Assembly (NCBI GenBank): GCA_017608505.1
Contig: JAFCFT010000018.1
Span: 1-33,402, forward strand
DNA from: Candidatus Parvarchaeota archaeon
GTDB lineage: Archaea; Nanobdellota; Nanobdellia; WJKC01
DNA length: 33,402 nucleotides
Direction of reading: 5' to 3'
The notes below the pieces were generated by a model that did no database searches, was not told the DNA's origin, and saw only the letters and a program-made list of their open reading frames with translations. The translations under genes and the position numbers were made by a program. Positions 17,351 to 25,997 of the stretch are shown piece by piece. Position 1 is the stretch's first letter. Each line of letters begins with the position of its first letter.

Positions 17351-19055
17351 TTAAACACCCCGTACTTGAAATGTCTGCTAAAAATTGAGTTTTTACATTA
17401 GGATCATCTAAAAATTCTGCGCAGTCGCTTGCTAATTGAGAATTGTCTATGTTGCTCCACAAGCCTGCGCATGGCTTTGAAGGATGAGATGCTGCATATG
17501 TCTGCCCATTTACAAAACACACTGTTTCTATATCTTCGTCATCAATATTATTGAATGTCTTTTTCATAGTGTACATACAATAAGCATTAGGTCTCTTTGG
17601 ATCATAAGTAGTAATTCTATAAGAAAAGGCTCCAACATCAAGAATCGCTGCGCCGTCATAAACTTCTGGCTTTGCATCTTGTAAAAGATAATCGCATGGG
17701 GCATAAGAGCCGTAAAGCTCTTTAGGTTCCACTGTAATCCTGCTTAAAGGGTTGCAAGACTCAATTTCATAAGAATACCCGCACTTTTCTGCCAATGCCT
17801 TGCAAGGGCAAGGCAGGTCGCACACCCCTAATTCAAGCGAAACATTAATTGGCTCTTGGGAATCTTCGCCTGGAATTCCAAGAGTCCTGAAAATAGTGTA
17901 TTCCATAACTGCCAAATCATTGCACGAGCCTTTTTTCTTTAAAAAAGTCTCCCAGGCAGGCTGGCAGTTTGGATCCTTATCTTCCCCAAGTCCAACAACT
18001 CCATACTTTTCTGCCTCATAATTGCATGCGTCATAAGGTCCGCTGCCATGACAAGCAAGACTAAATGAGTCTGTAGCATTCCATCTGGCAGGGTCTATTG
18101 TAAAATCCCTTGGATCAAATCTTTCACTTATTGGTTTCATGCCTAAAGGAGGCCCGCAATTTATATATCCGTAAGACGAAAGCGTGGGATTAATGACGCA
18201 AAATTCATACATTGTGTACTTAGTTATATTTGGATACGAATCAATGTTTCCTGTAAATAAATCATATAGGAGCTTTGTTGCGTTTCCGTATCTGCCTAAA
18301 AAAGATATTGAAGCAGTATCATCATATTCAACATATCCTCCGCCGATTAAAGGAACCCTCCAAGGGTCTTCTGTATTTATGTTTCTGTAAACAAACCCTC
18401 CAACATCAGGGTTCCACTCATATTTTCCAAACTCTAATGCAAGCTGAACAAAGTCAAGAAACACATAATTGCATGAAAAAAATGTGGGCAGATAATTTAA
18501 ATTTGAAAAATCAAGCGCCTCTTTTCTTTGGCATGTTCCCCTATTCTTATTGCATGAATAAGGGCATGCGCTAAGCTCGCTTACGCTGCACTCTTCGCAT
18601 GCAGGCCTTGGCAAGTAATTTCCGCATCCTGCTTCAGAGCATTCAGGAGAATCTTTGTGCTTACGGCAGACCCCTTCACCGCAAAAACCAAAACCACCTT
18701 TGCAATCCGCATTAACACTGCATTGCTTTTCTGGAAGCACAACCTCATAACAACCTTCGCAGATTTCAGGAGCGCAGTTTTTTTCGCAGTACTTAGAACA
18801 GCAGTCATCATCTTTTGTACAACTTATGTCAGAAACTCCGTAATTTATTATTGCAAATTCTTCATCATTAATTTCGCTTAAGCAGAAATATCCGCAAGGG
18901 GTTTCAACAGGCGAAAACTTTGGGACAGCTGCAGCGACCCTTCTAACGCTTTCTGTTGTCATAGGCGCTGCCATGTTTGTCACTATGGAAGCAACCATAA
19001 CTATTACAATTGCAACAATTACAATTTTTATGAGGGCTACAAAAGGAAATTTCAA
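17337..19055 (-). CDS. N-anchored Cys-rich ectodomain protein with transglutaminase-like motif, paralog of the 695-aa ORF
   Basis: 572-aa ORF; 'GSCNDLAVMEYTIFRTLGIP...GVCDLPCPCKALAEKC' parallels the 695-aa ORF; Cys-rich insert near the N-terminus. Confidence 0.75.
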   Translation of the reverse strand: MKFPFVALIKIVIVAIVIVMVASIVTNMAAPMTTESVRRVAAAVPKFSPVETPCGYFCLSEINDEEFAIINYGVSDISCTKDDDCCSKYCEKNCAPEICEGCYEVVLPEKQCSVNADCKGGFGFCGEGVCRKHKDSPECSEAGCGNYLPRPACEECSVSELSACPYSCNKNRGTCQRKEALDFSNLNYLPTFFSCNYVFLDFVQLALEFGKYEWNPDVGGFVYRNINTEDPWRVPLIGGGYVEYDDTASISFLGRYGNATKLLYDLFTGNIDSYPNITKYTMYEFCVINPTLSSYGYINCGPPLGMKPISERFDPRDFTIDPARWNATDSFSLACHGSGPYDACNYEAEKYGVVGLGEDKDPNCQPAWETFLKKKGSCNDLAVMEYTIFRTLGIPGEDSQEPINVSLELGVCDLPCPCKALAEKCGYSYEIESCNPLSRITVEPKELYGSYAPCDYLLQDAKPEVYDGAAILDVGAFSYRITTYDPKRPNAYCMYTMKKTFNNIDDEDIETVCFVNGQTYAASHPSKPCAGLWSNIDNSQLASDCAEFLDDPNVKTQFLADISSTGCLNVNV

Positions 19056-19057
19056 GG

Positions 19058-19189
19058 CTAAAACCTCAAAAATCCGATTGACTCATTTACCCCTGACTGA
19101 AGGGTTCCTGATATAGTTATTGCAAGCAATATCAAAACAAGAAGCACTATAACTGTTATCACTGCGATTGCAACTGTTCTAAATTCCAC
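19058..19189 (-). CDS. Small pilin-like protein, 43 aa: (M)EFRTVAIAVITVIVLLVLILLAITISGTLQSGVNESIGFLRF
   Basis: Hand-translated; GTG start overlapping the 3' end of the upstream gene; hydrophobic helix; absent from the ORF track. Confidence 0.6.
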   Translation of the reverse strand: MEFRTVAIAVITVIVLLVLILLAITISGTLQSGVNESIGFLRF

Positions 19190-20072
19190 TTTTTGTCACC
19201 TCCGCGCTAACTATTTCATAAGTGCACAAAACAAGCATGTCGCTTGCCTGCGAAGCAGGAACAGTATAACATAAAGTTTCGGTAGGCGTTGCAACAGCCT
19301 GGCTAAAAAACTTGTCAACAAAATACAAACCAACTATGAATTTGTGTTTTTTACCATCGCATAATATTTTATAACCCTCGCCTCTCGACCCTAAATAAGG
19401 ATTTAAATGCCCCAAAGCCTCACTATAACTTCTTTCAACATCCCCTACTTTAAAATAATGCGTGTTTGCATACTTGCTAAAGAATGCTTGGTCAACAACT
19501 ATTTCTCCATCAATTTTCGTAAGCTCGTTATATCTTTGCCAATAAGTCATAGGGTACATTCTTTTAATCCATTCTGGACATGCGTCTTTATTGTCCTCGC
19601 TGCAATCTGGATTTGAATCGCATTTTACAGTAAGGGTCTGCTCATAGCACGTGAACTGATTTCCTCCTTGATACATGACTAGGACATCGTATCTGCCTTC
19701 GCCAAACATGTCCCAGCACCGCACAGACTCGTCCATCACTTTTTTTGTCAAAACATCTAAAGTGACATAATCCTCATAATCTATGTCAGCGCCTTGTTTG
19801 CAGGCAAGAGGTATGTTTATCAAACTTACAGTGACTCCTCCAAACCCCCCTATTAACTTTGTAGTGGTTGTAATAACAGATTGTATGACAGGATTTCCTA
19901 TAGTAGATGCCCTAAAAAACACATTCATTTTGCAGACCGAGGTTTCAAGCCCTTGCTGAAGAACAGGAAAATAATTATATACAAGCAAAATAACTATGAA
20001 GGCTGCAATAAGAAAAAGTATTGCTATTGCTATTGAAGCAAATCCTAAATCCACACCCCCTTTTTTACTCAT
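19179..20072 (-). CDS. Class III pilin-like protein (MSKKGGVDLGFASIAIAILFLIAAFIVILL)
   Basis: 297 aa from the internal ATG at 20072, which overlaps the previous micro-ORF's TGA (ATGA); the track's 304-aa start is probably too long. Confidence 0.75.
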   Translation of the reverse strand: MSKKGGVDLGFASIAIAILFLIAAFIVILLVYNYFPVLQQGLETSVCKMNVFFRASTIGNPVIQSVITTTTKLIGGFGGVTVSLINIPLACKQGADIDYEDYVTLDVLTKKVMDESVRCWDMFGEGRYDVLVMYQGGNQFTCYEQTLTVKCDSNPDCSEDNKDACPEWIKRMYPMTYWQRYNELTKIDGEIVVDQAFFSKYANTHYFKVGDVERSYSEALGHLNPYLGSRGEGYKILCDGKKHKFIVGLYFVDKFFSQAVATPTETLCYTVPASQASDMLVLCTYEIVSAEVTKSGI

Positions 20073-20221
20073 CCAGCAGCCCTCCTGCCCCATATGTTTC
20101 CAATCTCAACAGCAGGTTTTGAAATCATTATGAATAATATCACAATTATCAACAATATTACAATTGCGAGAGTTGCAATAACTATCTCTTTAAAACCAAG
20201 CTCAAAAGCCCCTTTTCTCAC
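20069..20221 (-). CDS. Small class III pilin-like protein, 50 aa: (M)RKGAFELGFKEIVIATLAIVILLIIVILFIMISKPAVEIGNIWGRRAAG
   Basis: Hand-translated; GTG start; RKG|AFELGF class III-like site; ATGA overlap with the next gene; absent from the ORF track. Confidence 0.7.
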   Translation of the reverse strand: MRKGAFELGFKEIVIATLAIVILLIIVILFIMISKPAVEIGNIWGRRAAG

Positions 20222-20254
20222 GCAAATACTTGAGGACTTAGCCAAATAAATAAT

Positions 20255-20395
20255 TTATAGTACATATGGAATGTTTAGTTGCGTTTCAGCTTGGCGCGAA
20301 AACACAGTGAAAAATATCATCACAATTATAAATATTGCGATTGCTAAAAGAATTAATCCAATTGCTGAGCTCCACTTTATGTCAAGGGTTGCCAT
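20255..20395 (-). CDS. Small pilin-like protein, 46 aa: MATLDIKWSSAIGLILLAIAIFIIVMIFFTVFSRQAETQLNIPYVL
   Basis: Hand-translated; TAATG overlap with the tadC-like stop; absent from the ORF track. Confidence 0.7.
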   Translation of the reverse strand: MATLDIKWSSAIGLILLAIAIFIIVMIFFTVFSRQAETQLNIPYVL

Positions 20396-22476
20396 TATCC
20401 AAACACCAATCCTGCTTGAACTGCCACTCTTGCAATGCCAGTGAAAATCGTAGTTACTGCAAAAGTCACTATCGCGTATATTGCCAAAGCAATTGGCAGC
20501 TGCTTTGAAAGCAAGTCAAACTTAAAAAGAGGGTCTCCCCCAAGCTCTATGTCCCCGTCAATTAGAGACAAGAGTATCACTATTTCAACAACATATATGC
20601 CTACAACTGGCTGGAAAATAAACAAAGGGATTGCCTTGCTTACTTGAAAAATTCCCAATATCCATGTTCCTGCACCAAGACCTCCAAGTCCTTGGGTTCC
20701 TTCTTGTGTAAGCATTGAAGTTACTTGCTCCCCAAGTATGTCAAGAATTATCAAAATCATAGCAGTCAGCCCGACAACAAGGCCTGAAATAACAGGCGCA
20801 AGAAACGACGACTGAAATTTCATGCTTGAAAGCGTCTCAGAAAGTATATCCTGCACTTTCTCGTCAATCCTATGAAGGTCTCTTAAATAATTGCTCATGT
20901 TCACGAGACTAACAGCTGCAACATCAAGACTTTTCTTAGAACTCATTATTGCAACTTTAAGAATGCTTTTAACAATTGCTGATGGATAAAATCTTATGGC
21001 GCCAAGCTTTGGATCAAATATTGCTGACTCAACATCCATGCCCAAATCATGAATGTTCTTTGATATTTCTCTAAACAATCTTGCAGTTGCTGACTCGCCC
21101 ATAACATTTGCAACTTTTGTAAGCGCAATCTCTAGAGGATACCCCTCACTAATCCTATTTCCAAGCTGGAAAGTCGCATCAGCAAACTCGCGCTCTATTT
21201 CCTGCAGCTCTTTTCTTATTTTCATTCTTGAAGCAGCAAGCAGTCTGCCATACACTATAATTGCAGCTGCAGGCGACGCAACAATTAAAAGCGTTGCATA
21301 AATGTCCTGCTCTTGCGGCTTTACAGACGCGTACATAGGCAGATAAAAAAACATAGGAAGCAAAAGAAGAAAGCCGACTATTGCTGCAGGAATCCAAGCA
21401 GAATACGCCCTTCTATACTTCCCCTTGCCAACAAAAAACTTACCAGGAGGAGGCACGTCAGGATGCATGCTTATATCAGGAATTGGAAAGCCTGCAGGTC
21501 TTTTTGCAAGAGAATATTTTGCAAATACATAAACACCTATTGGAAGAATCACATCATAAAGCACTATTAAAGCTGCAGGATTTATTATGTCGCTTAAGAA
21601 AGCGCCCATTATTGGAAACATGACAAGCCCAAGAACAGGCAGCATGATTCCCATCATGTAAAGCAAATTTATAGGCGTCCTTAGCGCATTAGCATATCTT
21701 ACCATCTGTTCAAACGTGCCTTCTAAAGACAGCTCAAGCGCCTTGTCAAGCATTTTTATGCGCGCCTCTTCGCTTCCTTGATAAAGGCTTGCCTCTATCA
21801 AATGTATTGCATCCACAAATATTGGCGCTGTATCTTTCCAGCCAACTACATAATTGTCAAGCGCTTCTTTCATGCTCGCATACTTTCTTGACTGCACGTC
21901 CCAAAGCAGTTTCTTAAAATCATTGCCAAGCGCAGTCTCCAAATTATCAGCTACAAATTTCACTGCTGCCTCTAAATTGCTTGTTGTTCTCATAAATATA
22001 ACCATGTACAAAATTGAAAGTATAAGCTCGCTTGAAGCCTTCGCGCGCCTTATCTCAAGCAATCTGTCAGGATAAGACTTCAAATATAAAAAAGCCCCAA
22101 ATCCTGCAATAGATATTAATAGTCCTCCTGGACCAACAAACAAAAACGCAAAAACTCCAATCACTAAAAACAGCATTATTGAAAGAATCCCAAGCGAGTA
22201 AATATCCTCTGGCTCAACATCAAGCCCTAAAAGCCTTAACTTTACTTCAAGCTCTTCTTTCGTCTTTCTGTCAAGCGCAAACTTTATCCCAAAGCCTCTT
22301 GACCATTTCACAAGCTTTTCAAACCACTCCCCTCCCGCCTCTTTTTTCTCAAAAATCTTAAACTCTCTTGTTTTTATGCCTGCGCCGACAATCTCTTCTT
22401 CCTCTCGTTTTTTTGCAGACTCAAAATACTTTTCCCTAAGCTCTTTTTCTATTTGCGCCCTTGTCTTTTTAGGCAT
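20395..22476 (-). CDS. tadC: Type II secretion F / TadC / FlaJ-like membrane platform protein, apparently two F domains
   Basis: 693-aa ORF; two similar halves with repeated 'AS.E....L..i..fmRtt.nle.A' and 'fQlgnRisEGyPLE.Al.KVA' regions; adjacent to the secretion ATPase. Confidence 0.85.
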   Translation of the reverse strand: MPKKTRAQIEKELREKYFESAKKREEEEIVGAGIKTREFKIFEKKEAGGEWFEKLVKWSRGFGIKFALDRKTKEELEVKLRLLGLDVEPEDIYSLGILSIMLFLVIGVFAFLFVGPGGLLISIAGFGAFLYLKSYPDRLLEIRRAKASSELILSILYMVIFMRTTSNLEAAVKFVADNLETALGNDFKKLLWDVQSRKYASMKEALDNYVVGWKDTAPIFVDAIHLIEASLYQGSEEARIKMLDKALELSLEGTFEQMVRYANALRTPINLLYMMGIMLPVLGLVMFPIMGAFLSDIINPAALIVLYDVILPIGVYVFAKYSLAKRPAGFPIPDISMHPDVPPPGKFFVGKGKYRRAYSAWIPAAIVGFLLLLPMFFYLPMYASVKPQEQDIYATLLIVASPAAAIIVYGRLLAASRMKIRKELQEIEREFADATFQLGNRISEGYPLEIALTKVANVMGESATARLFREISKNIHDLGMDVESAIFDPKLGAIRFYPSAIVKSILKVAIMSSKKSLDVAAVSLVNMSNYLRDLHRIDEKVQDILSETLSSMKFQSSFLAPVISGLVVGLTAMILIILDILGEQVTSMLTQEGTQGLGGLGAGTWILGIFQVSKAIPLFIFQPVVGIYVVEIVILLSLIDGDIELGGDPLFKFDLLSKQLPIALAIYAIVTFAVTTIFTGIARVAVQAGLVFG

Positions 22477-24749
22477 TAGCTCATCTCCTTTCTAAACTCC
22501 CTTATCCTTTGCTTAAGCCAGTCTTCATAAAGCCTTAAAACATCGCTTGATTCAGGATATCCAACTTCGCTAGTAAGCTTGCTAAATATCTTATGAAAAG
22601 CGTCATTTGCCTCAACAACAAAGTCTGCCTCATAAAGCTCGTCAATCCCAGTCTTCTCAGCATAATCAACTATCATCTTCTTCACCCTTGCCCTTAAATT
22701 AATGTTATCCCAAACAGCGTCCCAGTTCCCAGCCCATTCCTTAACTCTTCCAGCAACGCTTTTTAAGACCTCGCTTTCTCCGTCAAGCAGGCTTCTTGTA
22801 GGCACAAGCTCTCCTTTTTTTGAGTCATAAGTCATCAAAGTGACAAACCCGTGCTCTCTTAAAGGGTCTTCTTCCCAATCCTTTCTAATTTCTGTAATCT
22901 CAGTAAGCCTTCTTACCTCTCTTAATCCAGAAGGGTCCCTTAACTTGTTAGCTATCATTATTATATCGCTTGCCTTAAAGCTTGTTCTTGGCACGCCTAA
23001 GTCATTCACTACCCTGTCAAAAACGCCGTATGCGCTCTCTCCGTGTATGGTGCCTGCCACAACGTTTGCAAGCGCCCCTATTCTCATTGCCTCATACAAT
23101 GCCTTTGCTTCTTCGCTCCTTATTTCTCCAACAATAAGGCTTGAGTCTCCAAGCCTTAAAGATGTCCTTATTCCGTCTGCAGCGCTAAGCTCGCTTCTAG
23201 ACCCTACAATAGCGCTCCTCACTTTCATTGAAACTACGTTGTATCCTATATTTCTCATGTAATTCACAGGAAGCTCTAATGTGTCTTCAATAGTGATTAT
23301 CCTGTAGCGCCTCATTATCTCTATAAGCAATGACTGCAAAACAGATGTTTTTCCTGACCCCCTCGTGCCTGCGACAAGCATCGTCCTTGCACCGTCAACT
23401 AAGAAGCTTAAAAGCCCTGCTGCAAGCGCAGGGAACATCTTGACTTTCATAAACAAAGGAAGGGTCCAGGGCCTTTCCCTGTGCCTTCTAAATGCAAATG
23501 CAAGCCCTTTAGGGCTTAACGGCTCTTGTATGACTGCAACGCGCGCCCTTACTTTCTTTGTCTCAAGCTCTGTGTCAAGCACTGGGTTTGCCTCGTCCAA
23601 AGGCCTGCCTGAAAGCATTCTAAATCTGGATGCCCATGCGCGCGCCTCTTTCAAATTCGGATAAATGTTTGTCTCGCACTCCCCATGTATTGCATGCTTA
23701 AATATTATTGGCGAAGCCCCGACAGGAGCATTTACATATATGTCCTCTACTTTTTCGTCTTCAAGCAAGACCTCTATCAACCCAAAACCTACAGTCAAGC
23801 GCATCAAAATCTTTGCAAGCTTTTCAACCTTTTTGTAAGACATCTTAATATCCTTGTTTCTCGCAAGCTCTTCTATCAAGTCCTTTCCAATATTAAAGAA
23901 AACCTCCCTCATTCTCTGCGGATTTATGAACTCCTCTCTCCTTGGCTTAAACTTAACCATAATCTGCCTTGCCTCATCAAGCAAAGCATAATCAACCTCA
24001 TCAAGCTTATACTCAGGCGGAATTATATGATACAAATACCTTATTTTATTAGGTAGCTCGTATATTGCAATGTCGTTTTCCCCAACCCTGTAAGAATCAA
24101 TTATTTCCGCCCTCATTGGAGGCTCGCTAATAAGCCTTGTATACATGAAATTCGGCTTTATTATCGGCTCAAATATGACTGTATACAGCTCCCTGTCCCC
24201 AACCTTGTACCCAGGAAGCTTGTCTTTTACAAGCTTAATCATTTTCAAATTTCCAATGTCATTCACTATGCCTTCTATTATTGCTGCATACTCTGCCAAG
24301 CATTTTTTCTGCCCTTCTTTTGCCATTTTAAGCCTTGATCTTACAGTCCTAAAATGCCTTAACCCAGTCAAATACGCGCCTATTGGATCGCTTTTTAACA
24401 TGCCCACTATTTCTCTTATTTTCACAAGATATTCTGGAACAACTTTCCTGCATTTTTCGCTTAAAACATCAATAGAAAGCACCCTTTTTTCTTTCACCAA
24501 CTTTATAAACAAAGCTGCAAGCTCGTTAAGCAACTGCGCCTGCGCCAAAGGATATATGTAATTTCTTTCTGCCTCAAATATCACAGAAGTTACAGACCCA
24601 GCCTCTATTATCTTGTTCACAGTGTTTTCCATTGCAACAGGATTGTTCTCCAAACTAGGATAGCTTGTAGGGTCCTTCCATTTAATTATCAAATTAACTT
24701 CAGTGCCCTCTCTCTCAATTACATAATCTTTTTCAGACTCCTCGGCCAA
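22476..24749 (-). CDS. tadA: Type II/IV secretion system ATPase (TadA/VirB11/FlaI-like)
   Basis: 757-aa ORF; Walker A 'AGTRGSGKTS', 'IITIEDTLELP', Walker B region 'SSLIVGEIRSEEAKALYEAMRIGALANVVAGTIHGES'; TAATG coupling to the platform gene; TTG start. Confidence 0.93.
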   Translation of the reverse strand: MAEESEKDYVIEREGTEVNLIIKWKDPTSYPSLENNPVAMENTVNKIIEAGSVTSVIFEAERNYIYPLAQAQLLNELAALFIKLVKEKRVLSIDVLSEKCRKVVPEYLVKIREIVGMLKSDPIGAYLTGLRHFRTVRSRLKMAKEGQKKCLAEYAAIIEGIVNDIGNLKMIKLVKDKLPGYKVGDRELYTVIFEPIIKPNFMYTRLISEPPMRAEIIDSYRVGENDIAIYELPNKIRYLYHIIPPEYKLDEVDYALLDEARQIMVKFKPRREEFINPQRMREVFFNIGKDLIEELARNKDIKMSYKKVEKLAKILMRLTVGFGLIEVLLEDEKVEDIYVNAPVGASPIIFKHAIHGECETNIYPNLKEARAWASRFRMLSGRPLDEANPVLDTELETKKVRARVAVIQEPLSPKGLAFAFRRHRERPWTLPLFMKVKMFPALAAGLLSFLVDGARTMLVAGTRGSGKTSVLQSLLIEIMRRYRIITIEDTLELPVNYMRNIGYNVVSMKVRSAIVGSRSELSAADGIRTSLRLGDSSLIVGEIRSEEAKALYEAMRIGALANVVAGTIHGESAYGVFDRVVNDLGVPRTSFKASDIIMIANKLRDPSGLREVRRLTEITEIRKDWEEDPLREHGFVTLMTYDSKKGELVPTRSLLDGESEVLKSVAGRVKEWAGNWDAVWDNINLRARVKKMIVDYAEKTGIDELYEADFVVEANDAFHKIFSKLTSEVGYPESSDVLRLYEDWLKQRIREFRKEMS

Positions 24750-24835
24750 GTTGCATCATCCCTCTCCAAAACTCTTATATTTAATTAATGCCTAATCTCT
24801 TTTATTCATTAATAGGATAAAACCTTTTTGGGTGA

Positions 24836-25270
24836 ATTATTATTCCAAATGGCGCGCAACCTGCAAAACCTCCTGCAAAAAAAACAACAAAAGAGCAGGA
24901 GCTGGAACTAATAAGAGACCTAATTAACAAAGTCACAAAAATCAATGACCGCCTAAGAATAATCGAAGAGCGCGTGCACCAAAACAGAGAAAAAATAAGG
25001 GTTGTTGACGAAAACATGGTCATAAAAATCAATGACTTAAAGTCCTCAACGCGCGACCTAAACTTGCGCGTACTTGACCTTTCAAAAAAAGTAGAAGAAA
25101 TAAAAACAACCCTTCAAAGAATGCTAAAAACCCTTGCAGAAACTGCAAAAATCTCAGACCTTGCTGTTATTGAAAAAGTATTAGACCTTTTTGACCCCAC
25201 AACATATTTAACTGAAAAAGACGTTATAAAAATAATTAACAAAGTATTAAAAACAAGGAGTGTTAAATAA
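24836..25270 (+). CDS. Coiled-coil cytosolic protein; probable non-canonical ATT start upstream of the track's GTG (24974)
   Basis: Frame open from the TGA at 24833; upstream residues IIIPNGAQPAKPPAKKTTKEQELELIRDLINKVTKINDRLRIIEER continue the coiled-coil; GGTGA just upstream. Confidence 0.6.
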   Translation: MIIPNGAQPAKPPAKKTTKEQELELIRDLINKVTKINDRLRIIEERVHQNREKIRVVDENMVIKINDLKSSTRDLNLRVLDLSKKVEEIKTTLQRMLKTLAETAKISDLAVIEKVLDLFDPTTYLTEKDVIKIINKVLKTRSVK

Positions 25271-25992
25271 TGCCTCTACTTGGAAAAAAGAAGGAACCTG
25301 CACCTGAACCAAAAAGCGAAGTCCCTGTTCAAGCAGTCTTGAGCATGCGCGAGCGGGGCCTTACAAACGAACAAATAATTAATCAACTAAAAAGCCAAGG
25401 ATACACATTGCAAAGCATTAGGGACGCGCTTGCGCAAGCAGAAGTCAAAAGCGCAGCAGTCATGCCAAAAACAGAAGCGCCAGAACCTCCAAAAGAACCT
25501 ACTCCTAAAGAAATAACACCGCCTCCGCTTCCTGGAGAAGAGCTTGCTCCTCCACCACTCCCAGGAGAAGAAGCTCCAGCACCTTCAGCTGCACCAACAC
25601 CATCTCCAGTATTTGGCGCAGAAGCTCCTAAAATCAGAGAAGCCAAAATAGAAGAAATGGAACGCATACTCGAAGAAATCGTTGACGAACGCTGGAAAGA
25701 CGTAACCTCGCGCTTTAAAACCCTTGAAGAAATAAAAACAAAACTTGAAGCAAAAATAGCAGAACTAGAAAACAAAATCTCAGACCTAACAAAGCGCATG
25801 GACAACCTAAGCAACATGCTCATAAGCAAAGTTGAAGAATATGACAAAACAATGAAAGACGTTGACGTTGAAATCAAGGCCTTAGAAAAAGTAATGCAAA
25901 AGCTTGTTCCAAGCATGGCAGAACAAGTAAAAGAACTAAAAGAAATCGTTTCAGGCCTTCGCGGGACCACGAAAACAATTGAAGAAATCTAA
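25270..25992 (+). CDS. Pro/Ala-rich and coiled-coil cytosolic protein with N-terminal helical domain
   Basis: 240-aa ORF; SD-like AAGGAG upstream; 'MRERGLTNEQIINQLKSQGYTLQSIRDALAQAE', Pro-rich linker, coiled-coil. Confidence 0.8.
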   Translation: MPLLGKKKEPAPEPKSEVPVQAVLSMRERGLTNEQIINQLKSQGYTLQSIRDALAQAEVKSAAVMPKTEAPEPPKEPTPKEITPPPLPGEELAPPPLPGEEAPAPSAAPTPSPVFGAEAPKIREAKIEEMERILEEIVDERWKDVTSRFKTLEEIKTKLEAKIAELENKISDLTKRMDNLSNMLISKVEEYDKTMKDVDVEIKALEKVMQKLVPSMAEQVKELKEIVSGLRGTTKTIEEI

Positions 25993-25997
25993 TTTTT

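Noticed and set aside
22840-24561. Plus-strand ORFs of 99-140 aa inside the ATPase gene
   Set aside because: Antisense to a strongly motif-supported ATPase; Ser/Leu-rich, no recognisable domain.
24802-25032. 76-aa minus ORF upstream of the ATPase
   Set aside because: Antisense to the coiled-coil gene, whose helical coding signal is clear through this region.
25383-25970. 195-aa minus-strand ORF
   Set aside because: Antisense to the 240-aa coiled-coil gene; Ser-rich low-complexity translation typical of a spurious opposite frame.
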